A stretch of DNA of 32,587 bases from positions 1-32,587 of the forward strand of contig JALFCJ010000236.1 in the NCBI GenBank assembly GCA_022771185.1. Reading direction: 5' to 3'. This document shows, in pieces, positions 6,465 through 14,775 of the stretch (position 1 is the first letter of the stretch; the number at the start of each line of letters is the position of its first letter). Below the pieces are notes generated by a model. That model did not search any database, had not been told where the DNA came from, and worked only from the letters and a program-made list of their open reading frames with translations. The translations under genes and the position numbers were made by a program. This DNA is from Spirochaetales bacterium (lineage in GTDB: Bacteria; Spirochaetota; Spirochaetia; Sphaerochaetales; Sphaerochaetaceae).

Positions 6465-8558
6465 TCACATCTCCTTGATCTTCATATTACAGAAAGCCCT
6501 TCTTCCTCCGGAAAACTCTCCATATCCAACCATTCCGTATTTATATTCATCGTCTTTTACTGTCAACTGCTTCTCATTATCGACGGAAAGAGTAATTTCG
6601 TCTCCAATTACAGATAAAGTAAGACCATATTCTCTTCCATATTCCCAATTGGCTTTTTTATGAGCAATTACTGTTTTCTTTCCATGTCTCTTCTTTATTA
6701 TTGAGAAACCATCTTCGTCTATTCCCCCATAATACCCACGCCGAGCACCTTGGATTCTAGCACCAACTAAATGACTTTCTCCTCTATATGGAACAACTCC
6801 GCCCTCTACTGTCACATCAGAGGTAAAGTAGTTTCCTGTATAAGCTTCAGCTCCGCTGAGGCTCATTTCCTCCATTCTTCCATCTACAATTTCCCATGCA
6901 CCATGATCATGGCTGAAAGGTAAGACTGATGCAAACTCTTTCGTAGAACGAGAGAAGTCTATAGAGTATTCGCTCTTTCCGCTAATGGAGAATGAGGAGA
7001 TGTAAAGTACTCCGAAGTCTCTGAATTTAGAAGGACTGTTGGACTCCAGAACTATTCCCACCTCCTCAGGGAAAGAACCATTTAATTGAGGAACAGTAAA
7101 TGAAATAGTGTGCCAGTCTTCATCTTTATATATTGATCCACCTAGATATATGATCTCTTTTGTAAAAGTATCTTTTACATATGGAGATATAATCATACCT
7201 TCTCCATTAAAGCGCTCAAAACGGAAAGTAATCTCTACATTTTCTCCAGGATATACTGTAGGCGAGAACACAGGCATATATCTTTCATCATCAAAGTCCT
7301 CACGTCTCCAAAAGCTCTTATAGTAGATTCTGCTTTTCTGCCCTCTTACCATTCTGTCAAAAAGAATTTCCAAAGCTCCGCTGGAATCAACACCTTTTCC
7401 CTCTACATGGTGCATTTTCGTTAGAATACTATCGGAGAGTCTCAAACCATGTGTACTTCCTGGTAGGGAAAAATCAAAGGAGGGATGCCTTTCGTCTATA
7501 TTTAGATTATCAGAAGGAATAATACCCATATTTATCATGGCAAAAGCAGTCAACTTCTTTGCATATGTAGGGATATCGAGGACATTGAGATATCCTGAGA
7601 CTCCAGAAAGCACGATCATATCGTTAATGGGTGCCCTATATCCCTCTCCTAAGCCATCCAATCCATCCATTACGCCAAGTATAGTCCCCACATTTCCTGC
7701 GTTGCAGTCAGTATCCCAGCCAGCCATGGTTGCGATTTCTATGCCCCGCTTAAAGTGTCTTCCATATAATAGCGACATCACTACGACACCGGCATTTGGA
7801 ATAATGTGACAAACACCTTTATATTTATCATAACCCCACTCACTCTGAAGCATACTGAGACAGGCTCTCCAAGAATCAGGGTTTTCTTTATGAAATGATA
7901 TTACCGCCTCTGCAACCTTTTTATATATTGAACCATCAGATACAAAAGAAAGAGCTACATCAACTATTCTTTCTATATCATTTGAAACAAAGGCTTCAGC
8001 TATTGCAGCAGATACAAATGCAGCTCCTTCAAGCCCCTCCCCATCATGGGACACGGAGGCCGCTATCTTTGCACTCTCTGCAGCAGCCTTTGGATTTCCA
8101 GGATTAATTAAGCCCCAAGTATCAACAAAAATCTGACCTCCGATCTGCTCGGATAATACTTTTCCATTGGTTATTTCAGATCCGGAAAGAGGAGCCGGAA
8201 CACCATTCTTCAGATTCAGATATGCTGTGTGTTCAGTGCTTACACCATATCCTCCCCACCAGAACATTCCTATTCCTTCCCTGGCATAATTAAGCCAAGC
8301 TTCTGCAACATCACCAGCTGTAAGAGGCACACCTTCTTCTTTATCATCTAGAGAACGAAGAAAGAATACGGGTCCGTTTGCATCATCGTCGGCGGCAAAA
8401 TTTCTAAAAGGTTTGACATATGAAGTAATGTCACCATAAAACCTTTCAATTCTTTCACTACTCCAGACTGTAGGTTCCACGGGAGCACCCAACCTTATTC
8501 CGGCGTTCATGCCAATAAACCCAGCATATATTCTTTCCAATACTTCTCTTTCTTTCAT
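6465..8558 (-). CDS. ADP-ribosylglycohydrolase family protein with C-terminal beta-sandwich domains
   Basis: The 697-residue protein starts with an ADP-ribosylglycohydrolase domain of about 340 residues. Visible metal motifs are A-A-D-D-D-A (55-60) and G-W-D-T-D-C-N-A-G-N (280-289), and G-G-Y-G-V-S-T-E-H lies between them. The rest (about 350-697) is beta-rich. Its last 150 residues read like a concanavalin/LamG or DUF1080-type sandwich (Y-Y-G-G-I-D-E-D-G, then W-E-Y-G-R-E-Y-G-L-T-L and Y-K-Y-G-M-V-G-Y). Such domains usually bind sugars. There is no signal peptide, so it is probably cytosolic. GGAG lies 7 nt before the ATG. A strong hairpin separates it from the binding-protein gene, and its stop comes just before the start of the shorter paralogue. 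The natural substrate is unknown. A ribosylated conjugate delivered by the importer is my inference. Confidence 0.83.
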   Translation of the reverse strand: MKEREVLERIYAGFIGMNAGIRLGAPVEPTVWSSERIERFYGDITSYVKPFRNFAADDDANGPVFFLRSLDDKEEGVPLTAGDVAEAWLNYAREGIGMFWWGGYGVSTEHTAYLNLKNGVPAPLSGSEITNGKVLSEQIGGQIFVDTWGLINPGNPKAAAESAKIAASVSHDGEGLEGAAFVSAAIAEAFVSNDIERIVDVALSFVSDGSIYKKVAEAVISFHKENPDSWRACLSMLQSEWGYDKYKGVCHIIPNAGVVVMSLLYGRHFKRGIEIATMAGWDTDCNAGNVGTILGVMDGLDGLGEGYRAPINDMIVLSGVSGYLNVLDIPTYAKKLTAFAMINMGIIPSDNLNIDERHPSFDFSLPGSTHGLRLSDSILTKMHHVEGKGVDSSGALEILFDRMVRGQKSRIYYKSFWRREDFDDERYMPVFSPTVYPGENVEITFRFERFNGEGMIISPYVKDTFTKEIIYLGGSIYKDEDWHTISFTVPQLNGSFPEEVGIVLESNSPSKFRDFGVLYISSFSISGKSEYSIDFSRSTKEFASVLPFSHDHGAWEIVDGRMEEMSLSGAEAYTGNYFTSDVTVEGGVVPYRGESHLVGARIQGARRGYYGGIDEDGFSIIKKRHGKKTVIAHKKANWEYGREYGLTLSVIGDEITLSVDNEKQLTVKDDEYKYGMVGYGEFSGGRRAFCNMKIKEM

Positions 8559-8572
8559 CTTTAGTCTCCATT

Positions 8573-8598
8573 CTCCTCCCCCAAAAAAGGGGAAGGAG
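8573..8598 (-). promoter_or_regulatory. Intercistronic hairpin between the binding-protein and hydrolase genes
   Basis: In the transcript CTCCTTCCCC pairs over 10 bp (one G-U) with GGGGGAGGAG around a TTTTTT loop. There is no downstream U run, so it is unlikely to be a full terminator. Placed right after the binding-protein stop, it may protect the upstream mRNA and keep binding-protein levels above those of the enzymes, as in other sugar ABC operons. It ends shortly before the ribosome site of the 697-residue hydrolase. Confidence 0.6.
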
Positions 8599-8609
8599 AT
8601 AGATTTTGT

Positions 8610-10082
8610 TTAGTTAAGGACAGTTGCAAGATACTCGCTGATCTTGTCGCCACCAGCCTTATTCCATTTCTCAACAAATTCATCGAAGTCAGAAATTGGT
8701 CTGATTCCTCTGATGATGTCTGTAGAATACTCTGTGTAAAGCTGATCCATAGCATCCTTAAGAGGCAAAAGATCCTCAGGGAGGATAACGTTTGTATCAG
8801 GAGCATAGTACTCATTTGCTGCATCCAAAGAATCAATTGCAGGCTGAGTAAGAACTTCACCAACAACCTTTGATGTATCAAGGCCATTCATTGTCGGCCA
8901 GAACTTAGCCCACCATGATGGGAAGCTGTCTGTAAGTACATACTTTCCGTCTTTAATGTTGTAGTGGATTCCTTCAAGTCCAAGTTTATCTAGGATTCTT
9001 CCCTCTTCTCCTGCCATATATTCAAGAACAGCCCAAGCTGCATCTTTGACTGAACTATCGGCATTAATTGCAAATCCTCTGGATTCCTTTGTAACATCTA
9101 TGCTCTGGTATGCCCAGCTCTCTCCTTTTGCAGGAGGAAGGACGACAAGCTCCTGACCTTGAGTCTGGATCATCTTGTTGTTGTAGACGTTAATTACGTC
9201 CCCAGCTGTTCCAGAAACCCATCCTGCTTCGCCTTCATAGAATGCCTGTTCCATTGTATCCCATGCCTTTGTGACATATTCGTTATCCAAGAGTCCGTCA
9301 GCATATAGCTTGTGGTAGAATGCAAGCTTGTTTTTCTCCATCTCTGTCGCACAGGAATATACCCACTTTCCATCAACTTTCATAATTGTAGCTGTAACGC
9401 CGAAAGCATGGTTGAATACAGAATCGAGTTTAAGGATTGTTCCGTCTGTAGTAATAGGCCACTTGCAGATTCCTTTGTCTTTCATTTCCTTAAAAAGAGC
9501 ATAGTAGTTGTCTACAGTAGGATTCTCCATCAGTGCCTTTGAAGACTCGAGGGAATTAAACCAATCTTCTCTCATTACAGGAATCTGTACTCTTGCAGGA
9601 GCAAGCCACAAAAGATATGGATAATTGGTTACTTTAGCTCTTGAGTGACCTTCGAGAATATTTTGCACATTCTCGCTTGACTCAATATAAGGTGTAAGAT
9701 CTTCCAAAAGTCCTTCCTGTGCAATAGGCTGGTCACCGCCCTGGAAATAGATGATATCAGGGGAAATCTGACCTGTTCTGAATGCAATTGGAACTACAGA
9801 CTTATAAGAACCTGTCGGAGCTGAAAGAATAACGAGATCGATGTACTTGCCCTCCTTCGCAAGTCCCTCCTCGATAGCCTTCTCAAGAATACCAAGCTGC
9901 TCGGCATCAGTGATCGGGTCTACGTCTTTGCAAAGATAAGTGACCTCTACAGGTTTATCTGGCGTTCCGATTCCATCGGAAGATTGAGCAGAAACCTTGT
10001 CGGCCTCCTCCTTTGCACCGTTGGCGAAAACAAGCGCAAGGCTTGCAAGAAGCACTGTCATAAACACCAATGTCTTCTTCAT
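8610..10082 (-). CDS. Extracellular solute-binding protein of a carbohydrate-type ABC importer
   Basis: The 490-residue protein starts with a signal peptide (M-K-K-T-L-V-F-M-T-V-L-L, cut near V-F-A-N-G-A-K-E-E) without a lipobox cysteine. The mature part has the size and patterns of family 1 binding proteins linked to LplB/LplC-type permeases: D-I-I-Y-F-Q-G-G-D-Q, D-L-T-P-Y-I-E, A-F-Y-E-G-E-A-G-W-V-S-G and a C-terminal G-G-D-K-I-S-E-Y. It would deliver a sugar or glycoconjugate to the permeases at 10101-11908. A near-perfect AGGAGGT site lies 6 nt before the ATG. Ligand prediction by eye is not possible. The operon's ribokinase and ribosyl hydrolases point to a ribosyl compound (inference). 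Confidence 0.88.
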   Translation of the reverse strand: MKKTLVFMTVLLASLALVFANGAKEEADKVSAQSSDGIGTPDKPVEVTYLCKDVDPITDAEQLGILEKAIEEGLAKEGKYIDLVILSAPTGSYKSVVPIAFRTGQISPDIIYFQGGDQPIAQEGLLEDLTPYIESSENVQNILEGHSRAKVTNYPYLLWLAPARVQIPVMREDWFNSLESSKALMENPTVDNYYALFKEMKDKGICKWPITTDGTILKLDSVFNHAFGVTATIMKVDGKWVYSCATEMEKNKLAFYHKLYADGLLDNEYVTKAWDTMEQAFYEGEAGWVSGTAGDVINVYNNKMIQTQGQELVVLPPAKGESWAYQSIDVTKESRGFAINADSSVKDAAWAVLEYMAGEEGRILDKLGLEGIHYNIKDGKYVLTDSFPSWWAKFWPTMNGLDTSKVVGEVLTQPAIDSLDAANEYYAPDTNVILPEDLLPLKDAMDQLYTEYSTDIIRGIRPISDFDEFVEKWNKAGGDKISEYLATVLN

Positions 10083-10100
10083 AGTTTACCTCCTTTTTTA

Positions 10101-10991
10101 TTACTCTTTAATTCCACCCGCAAGAGCATCCTTGGCGTAGAACTTAAGTACAAATGGATAAAGAATTAGAATAGGAATAATTGCAACCATGATAGTTGCA
10201 CCCTTTAGTGCAGCATAATCGGCCCTTGCTATTGCGTTATAGTCGAATAGAGCCTGCTGACCTAGTATAGAAACAGTGTCTCCAAGAACAACAAATTGTC
10301 TTAAAATCACCTGCAAGACTGAATCTGTGCTCTTTCTTGTAAGATAGATTGTCGCTCTAAAATACTCATTCCATCTCACTACGGCATAAAACATAGTAAT
10401 TGTAGCCACCCCTGATTTGGCAAGAGGAAGGTAAATACTAGTAAGGCTCCTCATGTTGCCACATCCATCGATTACCGATGCCTCCACAATTGACTGGGGA
10501 ACAGCTTCAAAGTAACGCATCATAATAATCAAGTAGTAGACGTTGACTGCAGTGGCTAAGATTACAGCCCATTTACTTCCCATCAACCCTATTTTCTGCA
10601 CAACAAGATACTCTGGAACTGTTCCCGGATCAAAAAGCATCATGATAATGAAGAACACCATTAATGGACGCTTAAGAGTAAGCTTTGGTCTAGTAAGGAC
10701 ATAAGCGGCGGTTGTTGTAAGAAGAATATTAATAAAAGTTCCAACTACAGTAATAATGACACTGTTAATGATCGCTGGAACCAAGACAGGATGAGAGAAC
10801 ACAATCTTGTAGTTAAAGAGATCAAAATCTTTTGGAATTATCCTAAGTCCAGACATACTCCTTGAAGATTCAGGAGAAGAAAAGGATTTTGCAGCAATAT
10901 TCATGATCGGGATAATCATGGTGAGAGTGAGGATAATCATCATTATCGCCATGATAAACTGACTTATCGAAAATCTCTTTTTCATTACCAT
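10101..10991 (-). CDS. Carbohydrate ABC transporter permease, LplC/YtcP-like
   Basis: This 296-residue inner-membrane protein has six predicted transmembrane segments and the cytoplasmic coupling motif E-A-S-V-I-D-G-C-G-N (the EAA loop) that docks on the ATPase. The N-terminal A-A-K-S-F-S-S-P-E and the C-terminal F-Y-A-K-D-A-L-A-G-G-I-K-E are typical of LplC/YtcP proteins. It overlaps the upstream permease gene by a few bases. An ATG at 10985 in a T-A-A-T-G overlap with AAGGGG 7 nt upstream is an equally good or better start. It pairs with the permease at 10985-11908 and the binding protein at 8610-10082. No ATPase is encoded in this operon, so a shared MsmX-like ATPase elsewhere is expected. 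Confidence 0.88.
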   Translation of the reverse strand: MVMKKRFSISQFIMAIMMIILTLTMIIPIMNIAAKSFSSPESSRSMSGLRIIPKDFDLFNYKIVFSHPVLVPAIINSVIITVVGTFINILLTTTAAYVLTRPKLTLKRPLMVFFIIMMLFDPGTVPEYLVVQKIGLMGSKWAVILATAVNVYYLIIMMRYFEAVPQSIVEASVIDGCGNMRSLTSIYLPLAKSGVATITMFYAVVRWNEYFRATIYLTRKSTDSVLQVILRQFVVLGDTVSILGQQALFDYNAIARADYAALKGATIMVAIIPILILYPFVLKFYAKDALAGGIKE

Positions 10992-11908
10992 ACCCCTTTT
11001 CCTGTAAGTTTCTTAGAAATAATGTGGGTTCCAAGAACCAAGAGCATTCCCACAACTCCCTTAATAAGACTTACGGCTGTTGCAAGAGAATACTGACCTC
11101 CTTCTATACCTATTCTGTAAATGTAAGTATCGAGAATATCGATTCGTGACTGTACTGCAGCATTAGAGAAGTTAAACACTTGGTCAAAGCCTGCATTTAA
11201 GAAGAAACCCAAATTCAGAATGAACATAGTGACTGCAGGTGTAATGAGAGCAGGGAGAACTATATATCGAATAATCTGCAGTTTTCCTGCTCCATCGATT
11301 CTTGCCGCTTCATAAAGAGACTGATCAATTGCAATAATTGTAGTATAGAAGATTATTGAATCCCAACCGAGACTCCTCCACCCTTCACAAATCATCAAAA
11401 TCCATCGGATCTTACTCTTATCTGTCATAAAGTCGATACTCTTCATTCCAAATATAGACAGTACCTGATTTAGTCCTCCCTCTAAAGAAAGAGCGTTAAT
11501 CCAGATACCTGCAATTACGACCCAAGATAGAAAGTGAGGAAGGTAAGAGACTACTTGAACATACTTTCTAAAACCATTACTTCTTATTTCACTGAGAATT
11601 ATTGCAAATATAATAAAGAAAGGGAAAAGAAGAATGTACTTCAGGAAACTTATCACAAGTGTATTCTTCATAATCTGTTCAAATCCAGGAGATGAGAATA
11701 TCATCTTGAAATACTTAAAGCCTACAAAGGGCCAATCTCCCTTCGCCTTAAACTGGAAGAAGGCAAGGCGCATATTGATAATAGGCCAACATCTGAAGAT
11801 AATGAAATAAATAAGAGTCGGAAGGAGCATTAGATAAAGAAGCTTCTCGTTCTTCAGTCTATTCCAAAGGCTTCTATTTACTGGTCTTTCTACTTCATTT
11901 TTCTTCAT
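10985..11908 (-). CDS. Carbohydrate ABC transporter permease, LplB-like
   Basis: This 307-residue inner-membrane protein has a hydrophobic first helix (L-L-Y-L-M-L-L-P-T-L-I-Y-F-I-I-F) and about six membrane spans. Its coupling loop reads E-A-A-R-I-D-G-A-G-K, and the C-terminus carries the G-T-H-I-I-S-K-K-L-T-G-K-G-V-W tail often seen in LplB/YteP proteins. GGGAG lies 6-7 nt before the ATG. It is the first permease gene of the operon, 19 bp after the DUF4387 gene, and overlaps the next permease gene, which implies translational coupling. Together they should form the channel of the importer. Confidence 0.88.
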   Translation of the reverse strand: MKKNEVERPVNRSLWNRLKNEKLLYLMLLPTLIYFIIFRCWPIINMRLAFFQFKAKGDWPFVGFKYFKMIFSSPGFEQIMKNTLVISFLKYILLFPFFIIFAIILSEIRSNGFRKYVQVVSYLPHFLSWVVIAGIWINALSLEGGLNQVLSIFGMKSIDFMTDKSKIRWILMICEGWRSLGWDSIIFYTTIIAIDQSLYEAARIDGAGKLQIIRYIVLPALITPAVTMFILNLGFFLNAGFDQVFNFSNAAVQSRIDILDTYIYRIGIEGGQYSLATAVSLIKGVVGMLLVLGTHIISKKLTGKGVW

Positions 11909-11927
11909 ACAATCTCCCTTACCTTTA

Positions 11928-12239
11928 TTACGGAATTAAAATCTCCATCAAAGGTCCATGTTGCTGAGCCCCATATACATCTCTGTCACCTATTGTTCCT
12001 GAGGAAATACTCCTCTCATAAGTAATCTTTACCCCAAGGGCGGAATCGAAGAACACGATGTCCAACAGCTGTCCCGGCGATAAATGATATGCCTTTTCAA
12101 TAGTCTCTTTATTTATAACGCCACTTTCCTTGACCCTTCTGTAATTTTTCTCTTCAGAAAAAAGAACATCTAGAGTAATGAGGAAAGGACCACTGTTTTT
12201 ACTTCTGATCATTTTTGCTAAATCAACTAATCTTTCCAT
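11928..12239 (-). CDS. DUF4387 family protein
   Basis: This 103-residue soluble protein starts L-V-D-L-A-K-M-I-R-S-K-N-S-G-P-F-L-I-T-L-D and contains F-D-S-A-L-G-V-K-I-T-Y and a C-terminal D-V-Y-G-A-Q-Q-H-G-P-L. This pattern matches the uncharacterised DUF4387 family, which is regularly found directly after AtuA/DUF1446 genes, as here (stop and start are 3 bp apart, GAGG 6 nt before the ATG). The two proteins are therefore likely partners or subunits. The chemistry is unknown. Its position inside an importer operon suggests action on the aglycone or another part of the imported compound, but this is inference. Confidence 0.8.
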   Translation of the reverse strand: MERLVDLAKMIRSKNSGPFLITLDVLFSEEKNYRRVKESGVINKETIEKAYHLSPGQLLDIVFFDSALGVKITYERSISSGTIGDRDVYGAQQHGPLMEILIP

Positions 12240-12242
12240 TTC

Positions 12243-13613
12243 TTACCTCGCATGCCATTCTTCAATAGGGAAAAAAGCGAGAGGAGAGTCTACTTTCATC
12301 AAATGATAGACAGAAAACTCATAGACAGCTCCAAACTCCACGTCACTAGGAGCATAAGGGAACGCCAGATTCCCAGCTGTAGACTTTCTTCCTTCATATC
12401 CATAGTGCATGAATGTAGAACGAAGAGAAGCACATAGGGCAGATGCCATTTCTTGCGTAGAAGCTAATACTTCAAAGAGTACACAGACTTCATGAGGGAC
12501 ATCTTTCAATGGTTCCAGTTCTCCCATGACTCCGTCAATTCCATAGTTAAAGAAGTTGATTGTATATAAAGACGGATCTATTTCGCTGTACTGCTCTCTG
12601 ACGCTCTCTTCTACCAACACCTCCACTTCCTTGATTTTTCTTATGAGAAGAGGATCCCTTACTCCTGCAACAACAAATGTTCTATATGCAACTTTTCTTG
12701 CTCCTTCAAGCTTGATCCAATAACCATCGCTAGGTTTAATCGCACTTCCTTGGACTCTGATTCGATTCTTATCTACTTCCTTAAATGTACACATGGAAAG
12801 ATCCATTACACATCCCGGTCCATGAAGAATATATGGATGATCCTTCTCATAGAAAGTATGGGCGGCGACACTAAGGGTAGTACATTTTCGAGTTTGAGAC
12901 GTTGGGTAAACATCAAAGTAATCGTCACCTAAGACTCCCATCATGCAGTCCTTGGTTGTCCCTGGATCACAAGAGAGGGCTCCACACTCCAAAACTTTCC
13001 CCAAATGATAACTCAAAGCCAAATCATGTCCCTTGAAAACTCCAAGAGCAGCAAAAGGAGCGGGATCATAGGCTCTTCCTACAATAAGAAGCTGATACCC
13101 TTCCTCTAGGGCTTTAAGAATTGGTTCATATCCCATTTGGGCAACGACACCAGTTGTCTGCATGAGTTTCTCTTTTGTTAAAGGTGGAATATTTTCACCC
13201 ATAGGGATGACATGACCCTTATCCATGGCATCCACTATTGCTTTATCAGGGATGTCCGCCCAAATGACAGCTGTCTTGACGCTAGGCCAGTTCTCTTCAA
13301 TAAACAGCTCCTGGACAATGGAAAGAGTCCACTCAACATGCTCTTTTCCTCCGCTTCCACCAGCAGAGCTGATTATCACGGGGATTCTTTTCTCAATTCC
13401 ACCGCCAATAATGCGCTTAAGATCCTTCTTTGCCGCCATTCTGCTTACAATGGCTGTTTTGGCGCCAAGCTTATGGGGACCTGCATCTGTACTCCCGGCA
13501 TCTACGATTATTGCATCGGGATTATCATCAAGACCTCTTCTAAAGGAAGTGTCTGGAAATCCGTACCCTAAAATCCCACAGGGAGCAAGTATTTTTGTTT
13601 CCTTTAAAATCAC
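12243..13613 (-). CDS. AtuA/DUF1446 family protein (acyclic terpene utilisation AtuA-like)
   Basis: This 456-residue cytosolic protein has the family's glycine-rich patterns: P-C-G-I-L-G-Y-G-F near the start, D-A-G-S-T-D-A-G-P, S-S-A-G-G-S-G-G, V-G-R-A-Y-D-P-A-P-F and G-A-L-S-C-D-P-G. AtuA proteins are named from acyclic terpene catabolism in Pseudomonas, but most relatives, including those in sugar-type operons, have no proven reaction. The gene starts with GTG at 13613, which overlaps the LacI stop as G-T-G-A with GGAG 7 nt upstream, so it is translationally coupled to the regulator. It is followed after 3 bp by its usual partner DUF4387. A role on the imported substrate is inferred only from context. 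Confidence 0.8.
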   Translation of the reverse strand: MILKETKILAPCGILGYGFPDTSFRRGLDDNPDAIIVDAGSTDAGPHKLGAKTAIVSRMAAKKDLKRIIGGGIEKRIPVIISSAGGSGGKEHVEWTLSIVQELFIEENWPSVKTAVIWADIPDKAIVDAMDKGHVIPMGENIPPLTKEKLMQTTGVVAQMGYEPILKALEEGYQLLIVGRAYDPAPFAALGVFKGHDLALSYHLGKVLECGALSCDPGTTKDCMMGVLGDDYFDVYPTSQTRKCTTLSVAAHTFYEKDHPYILHGPGCVMDLSMCTFKEVDKNRIRVQGSAIKPSDGYWIKLEGARKVAYRTFVVAGVRDPLLIRKIKEVEVLVEESVREQYSEIDPSLYTINFFNYGIDGVMGELEPLKDVPHEVCVLFEVLASTQEMASALCASLRSTFMHYGYEGRKSTAGNLAFPYAPSDVEFGAVYEFSVYHLMKVDSPLAFFPIEEWHAR

Positions 13614-14614
13614 AGTTTTTCTCCTTTTACAGACTCTCGCTCAATCAAAAGAGAATCCAATAGAGTTCTCTCTGGAACTGTCTTACCATCAATCATTTCA
13701 AGTATTCTCTCTGCAGCTATTGCTCCTATTTCACTTTTCGGCTTTTGGAGAGTAGTTATTCCGGGACTCATAAGTCCCACCAAAGGAATATCATCAAACC
13801 CAACAAGAGAAACATCGTCTGGTACTACTACATCGTCATCTCTGGCACTCTTAGTAAAACCTACAGCCACAAGATCATTTCCAGTAAGAATGACAGAAGG
13901 CTTTTCATCCATATCTCTCCATATTGAGAAAAGTTTTTTTCCTCCTTCAATAGAAAGAGGAATATTAATGACCCATTTTTCATTAATATCTATATTCTTC
14001 TCTTTCATCCAATCGCAATAAGCTCTGTACTTCGTGCTGTTCTTCGTCCCTTCACTATCGAAGGATGCAGATAATACTATTCCTATTCTTTTATGTCCCT
14101 TGCTCCACACATAATCCAAAGCCTTTCTTATTGCTTTGTAAGAGTCGGTTCCTACAATAGGGAAAGGAAGTTTTTGACTTCTTTCTCCCAGAACTACTAT
14201 AGGGGTATCCACCATCTTAGATACCTTCTCCATATCCATGTCCGGAGCATTGACCATCACAGCATCGACTTTGTGCTCCATTGCAAGCTGAAGGTATCTT
14301 TCTTCTCTGTCCTTCTGCCAATCGGAATTGGCAACCATCAAAGAGTAACCTTTTTTATCCAAAACAATTTGAGCTCCTCTTGATACTTCAGACCAGAAGT
14401 TGTTTGTTATGTCAGGAATAATTAAGAGAACCGTCTTCGATTTTCTTGTGCGCATCGATGAAGCCACGCTATTCTTTACAAAATTAAGCTCCTCCACAGC
14501 CTTCATGACAGCATCTCTACTCTCTTTGCTCACATTCCCTTCACCTGCAAGAACTCTGCTTACAGTACTTTTTGAAACATTTGCTCTCTTTGCTACATCG
14601 ATAATTGTGGGCAA
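13610..14614 (-). CDS. LacI family transcriptional regulator
   Basis: This 334-residue regulator has an N-terminal LacI helix-turn-helix (T-I-I-D-V-A-K-R-A-N-V-S-K-S-T-V-S-R-V-L) and a periplasmic-binding-like effector domain (I-P-D-I-T-N-N-F-W, then V-S-L-V-G-F-D-D-I-P-L and T-T-L-Q-K-P near the end). The start codon is TTG at 14614, with AGGAG 7 nt upstream. An ATG start would cut into the DNA-binding helix. It is the first gene of the nine-gene operon and overlaps the next gene by 4 bp. An 18-bp palindrome at its promoter suggests it represses its own operon, with release by a ribose-type or conjugate ligand (inference). Confidence 0.92.
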   Translation of the reverse strand: MPTIIDVAKRANVSKSTVSRVLAGEGNVSKESRDAVMKAVEELNFVKNSVASSMRTRKSKTVLLIIPDITNNFWSEVSRGAQIVLDKKGYSLMVANSDWQKDREERYLQLAMEHKVDAVMVNAPDMDMEKVSKMVDTPIVVLGERSQKLPFPIVGTDSYKAIRKALDYVWSKGHKRIGIVLSASFDSEGTKNSTKYRAYCDWMKEKNIDINEKWVINIPLSIEGGKKLFSIWRDMDEKPSVILTGNDLVAVGFTKSARDDDVVVPDDVSLVGFDDIPLVGLMSPGITTLQKPKSEIGAIAAERILEMIDGKTVPERTLLDSLLIERESVKGEKL

Positions 14615-14631
14615 CTAATACTCCTATGGGA

Positions 14632-14649
14632 ACTGGGAACGTTCCCAGT
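14632..14649. promoter_or_regulatory. LacI-type operator
   Basis: ACTGGGAACGTTCCCAGT is a perfect 18-bp palindrome with the central CG usual for LacI-family operators. It lies 4 bp after the -10 box of the operon promoter, so it covers the expected transcription start. An extra GGGAAC half-site at 14628-14633 lies beside it in the untranslated leader. Confidence 0.8.
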
Positions 14650-14653
14650 ATCT

Positions 14654-14681
14654 ATTTTAACTCATTATGCCCATTTTGCAA
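14654..14681 (-). promoter_or_regulatory. Promoter of the LacI-led operon
   Basis: On the minus strand TTGCAA (14681-14676), 16 bp, and TAAAAT (14659-14654) match the sigma-70 consensus at 4/6 and 5/6 positions. Transcription would begin inside the palindrome at 14632-14649, which is the geometry expected for repression and autoregulation. Confidence 0.7.
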
Positions 14682-14725
14682 GTTTTTCTTATGGCTTTTG
14701 TCTTTTCCATCGTAATCGTAATTGA

Positions 14726-14758
14726 AGCCCCTACCCCATTCTGTCGAGGTAGCTGGCT
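14726..14758 (-). terminator. Stem-loop after the phosphatase-superfamily gene (weak terminator)
   Basis: In the minus-strand transcript CTACCTC pairs with GGGGTAG over 7 bp and is extended by AGCC/GGCT beyond a small internal loop. No uridine run follows, so termination is uncertain. It lies 18 bp after the gene ending at 14776 and before the LacI promoter. Confidence 0.35.
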
Positions 14759-14775
14759 ATAGATTCGGATTTATA

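Noticed and set aside
8561..8887. 108-residue minus-strand frame
   Set aside because: It overlaps the 3' end of the binding-protein gene in another frame and has Leu/Ser-rich shadow composition.
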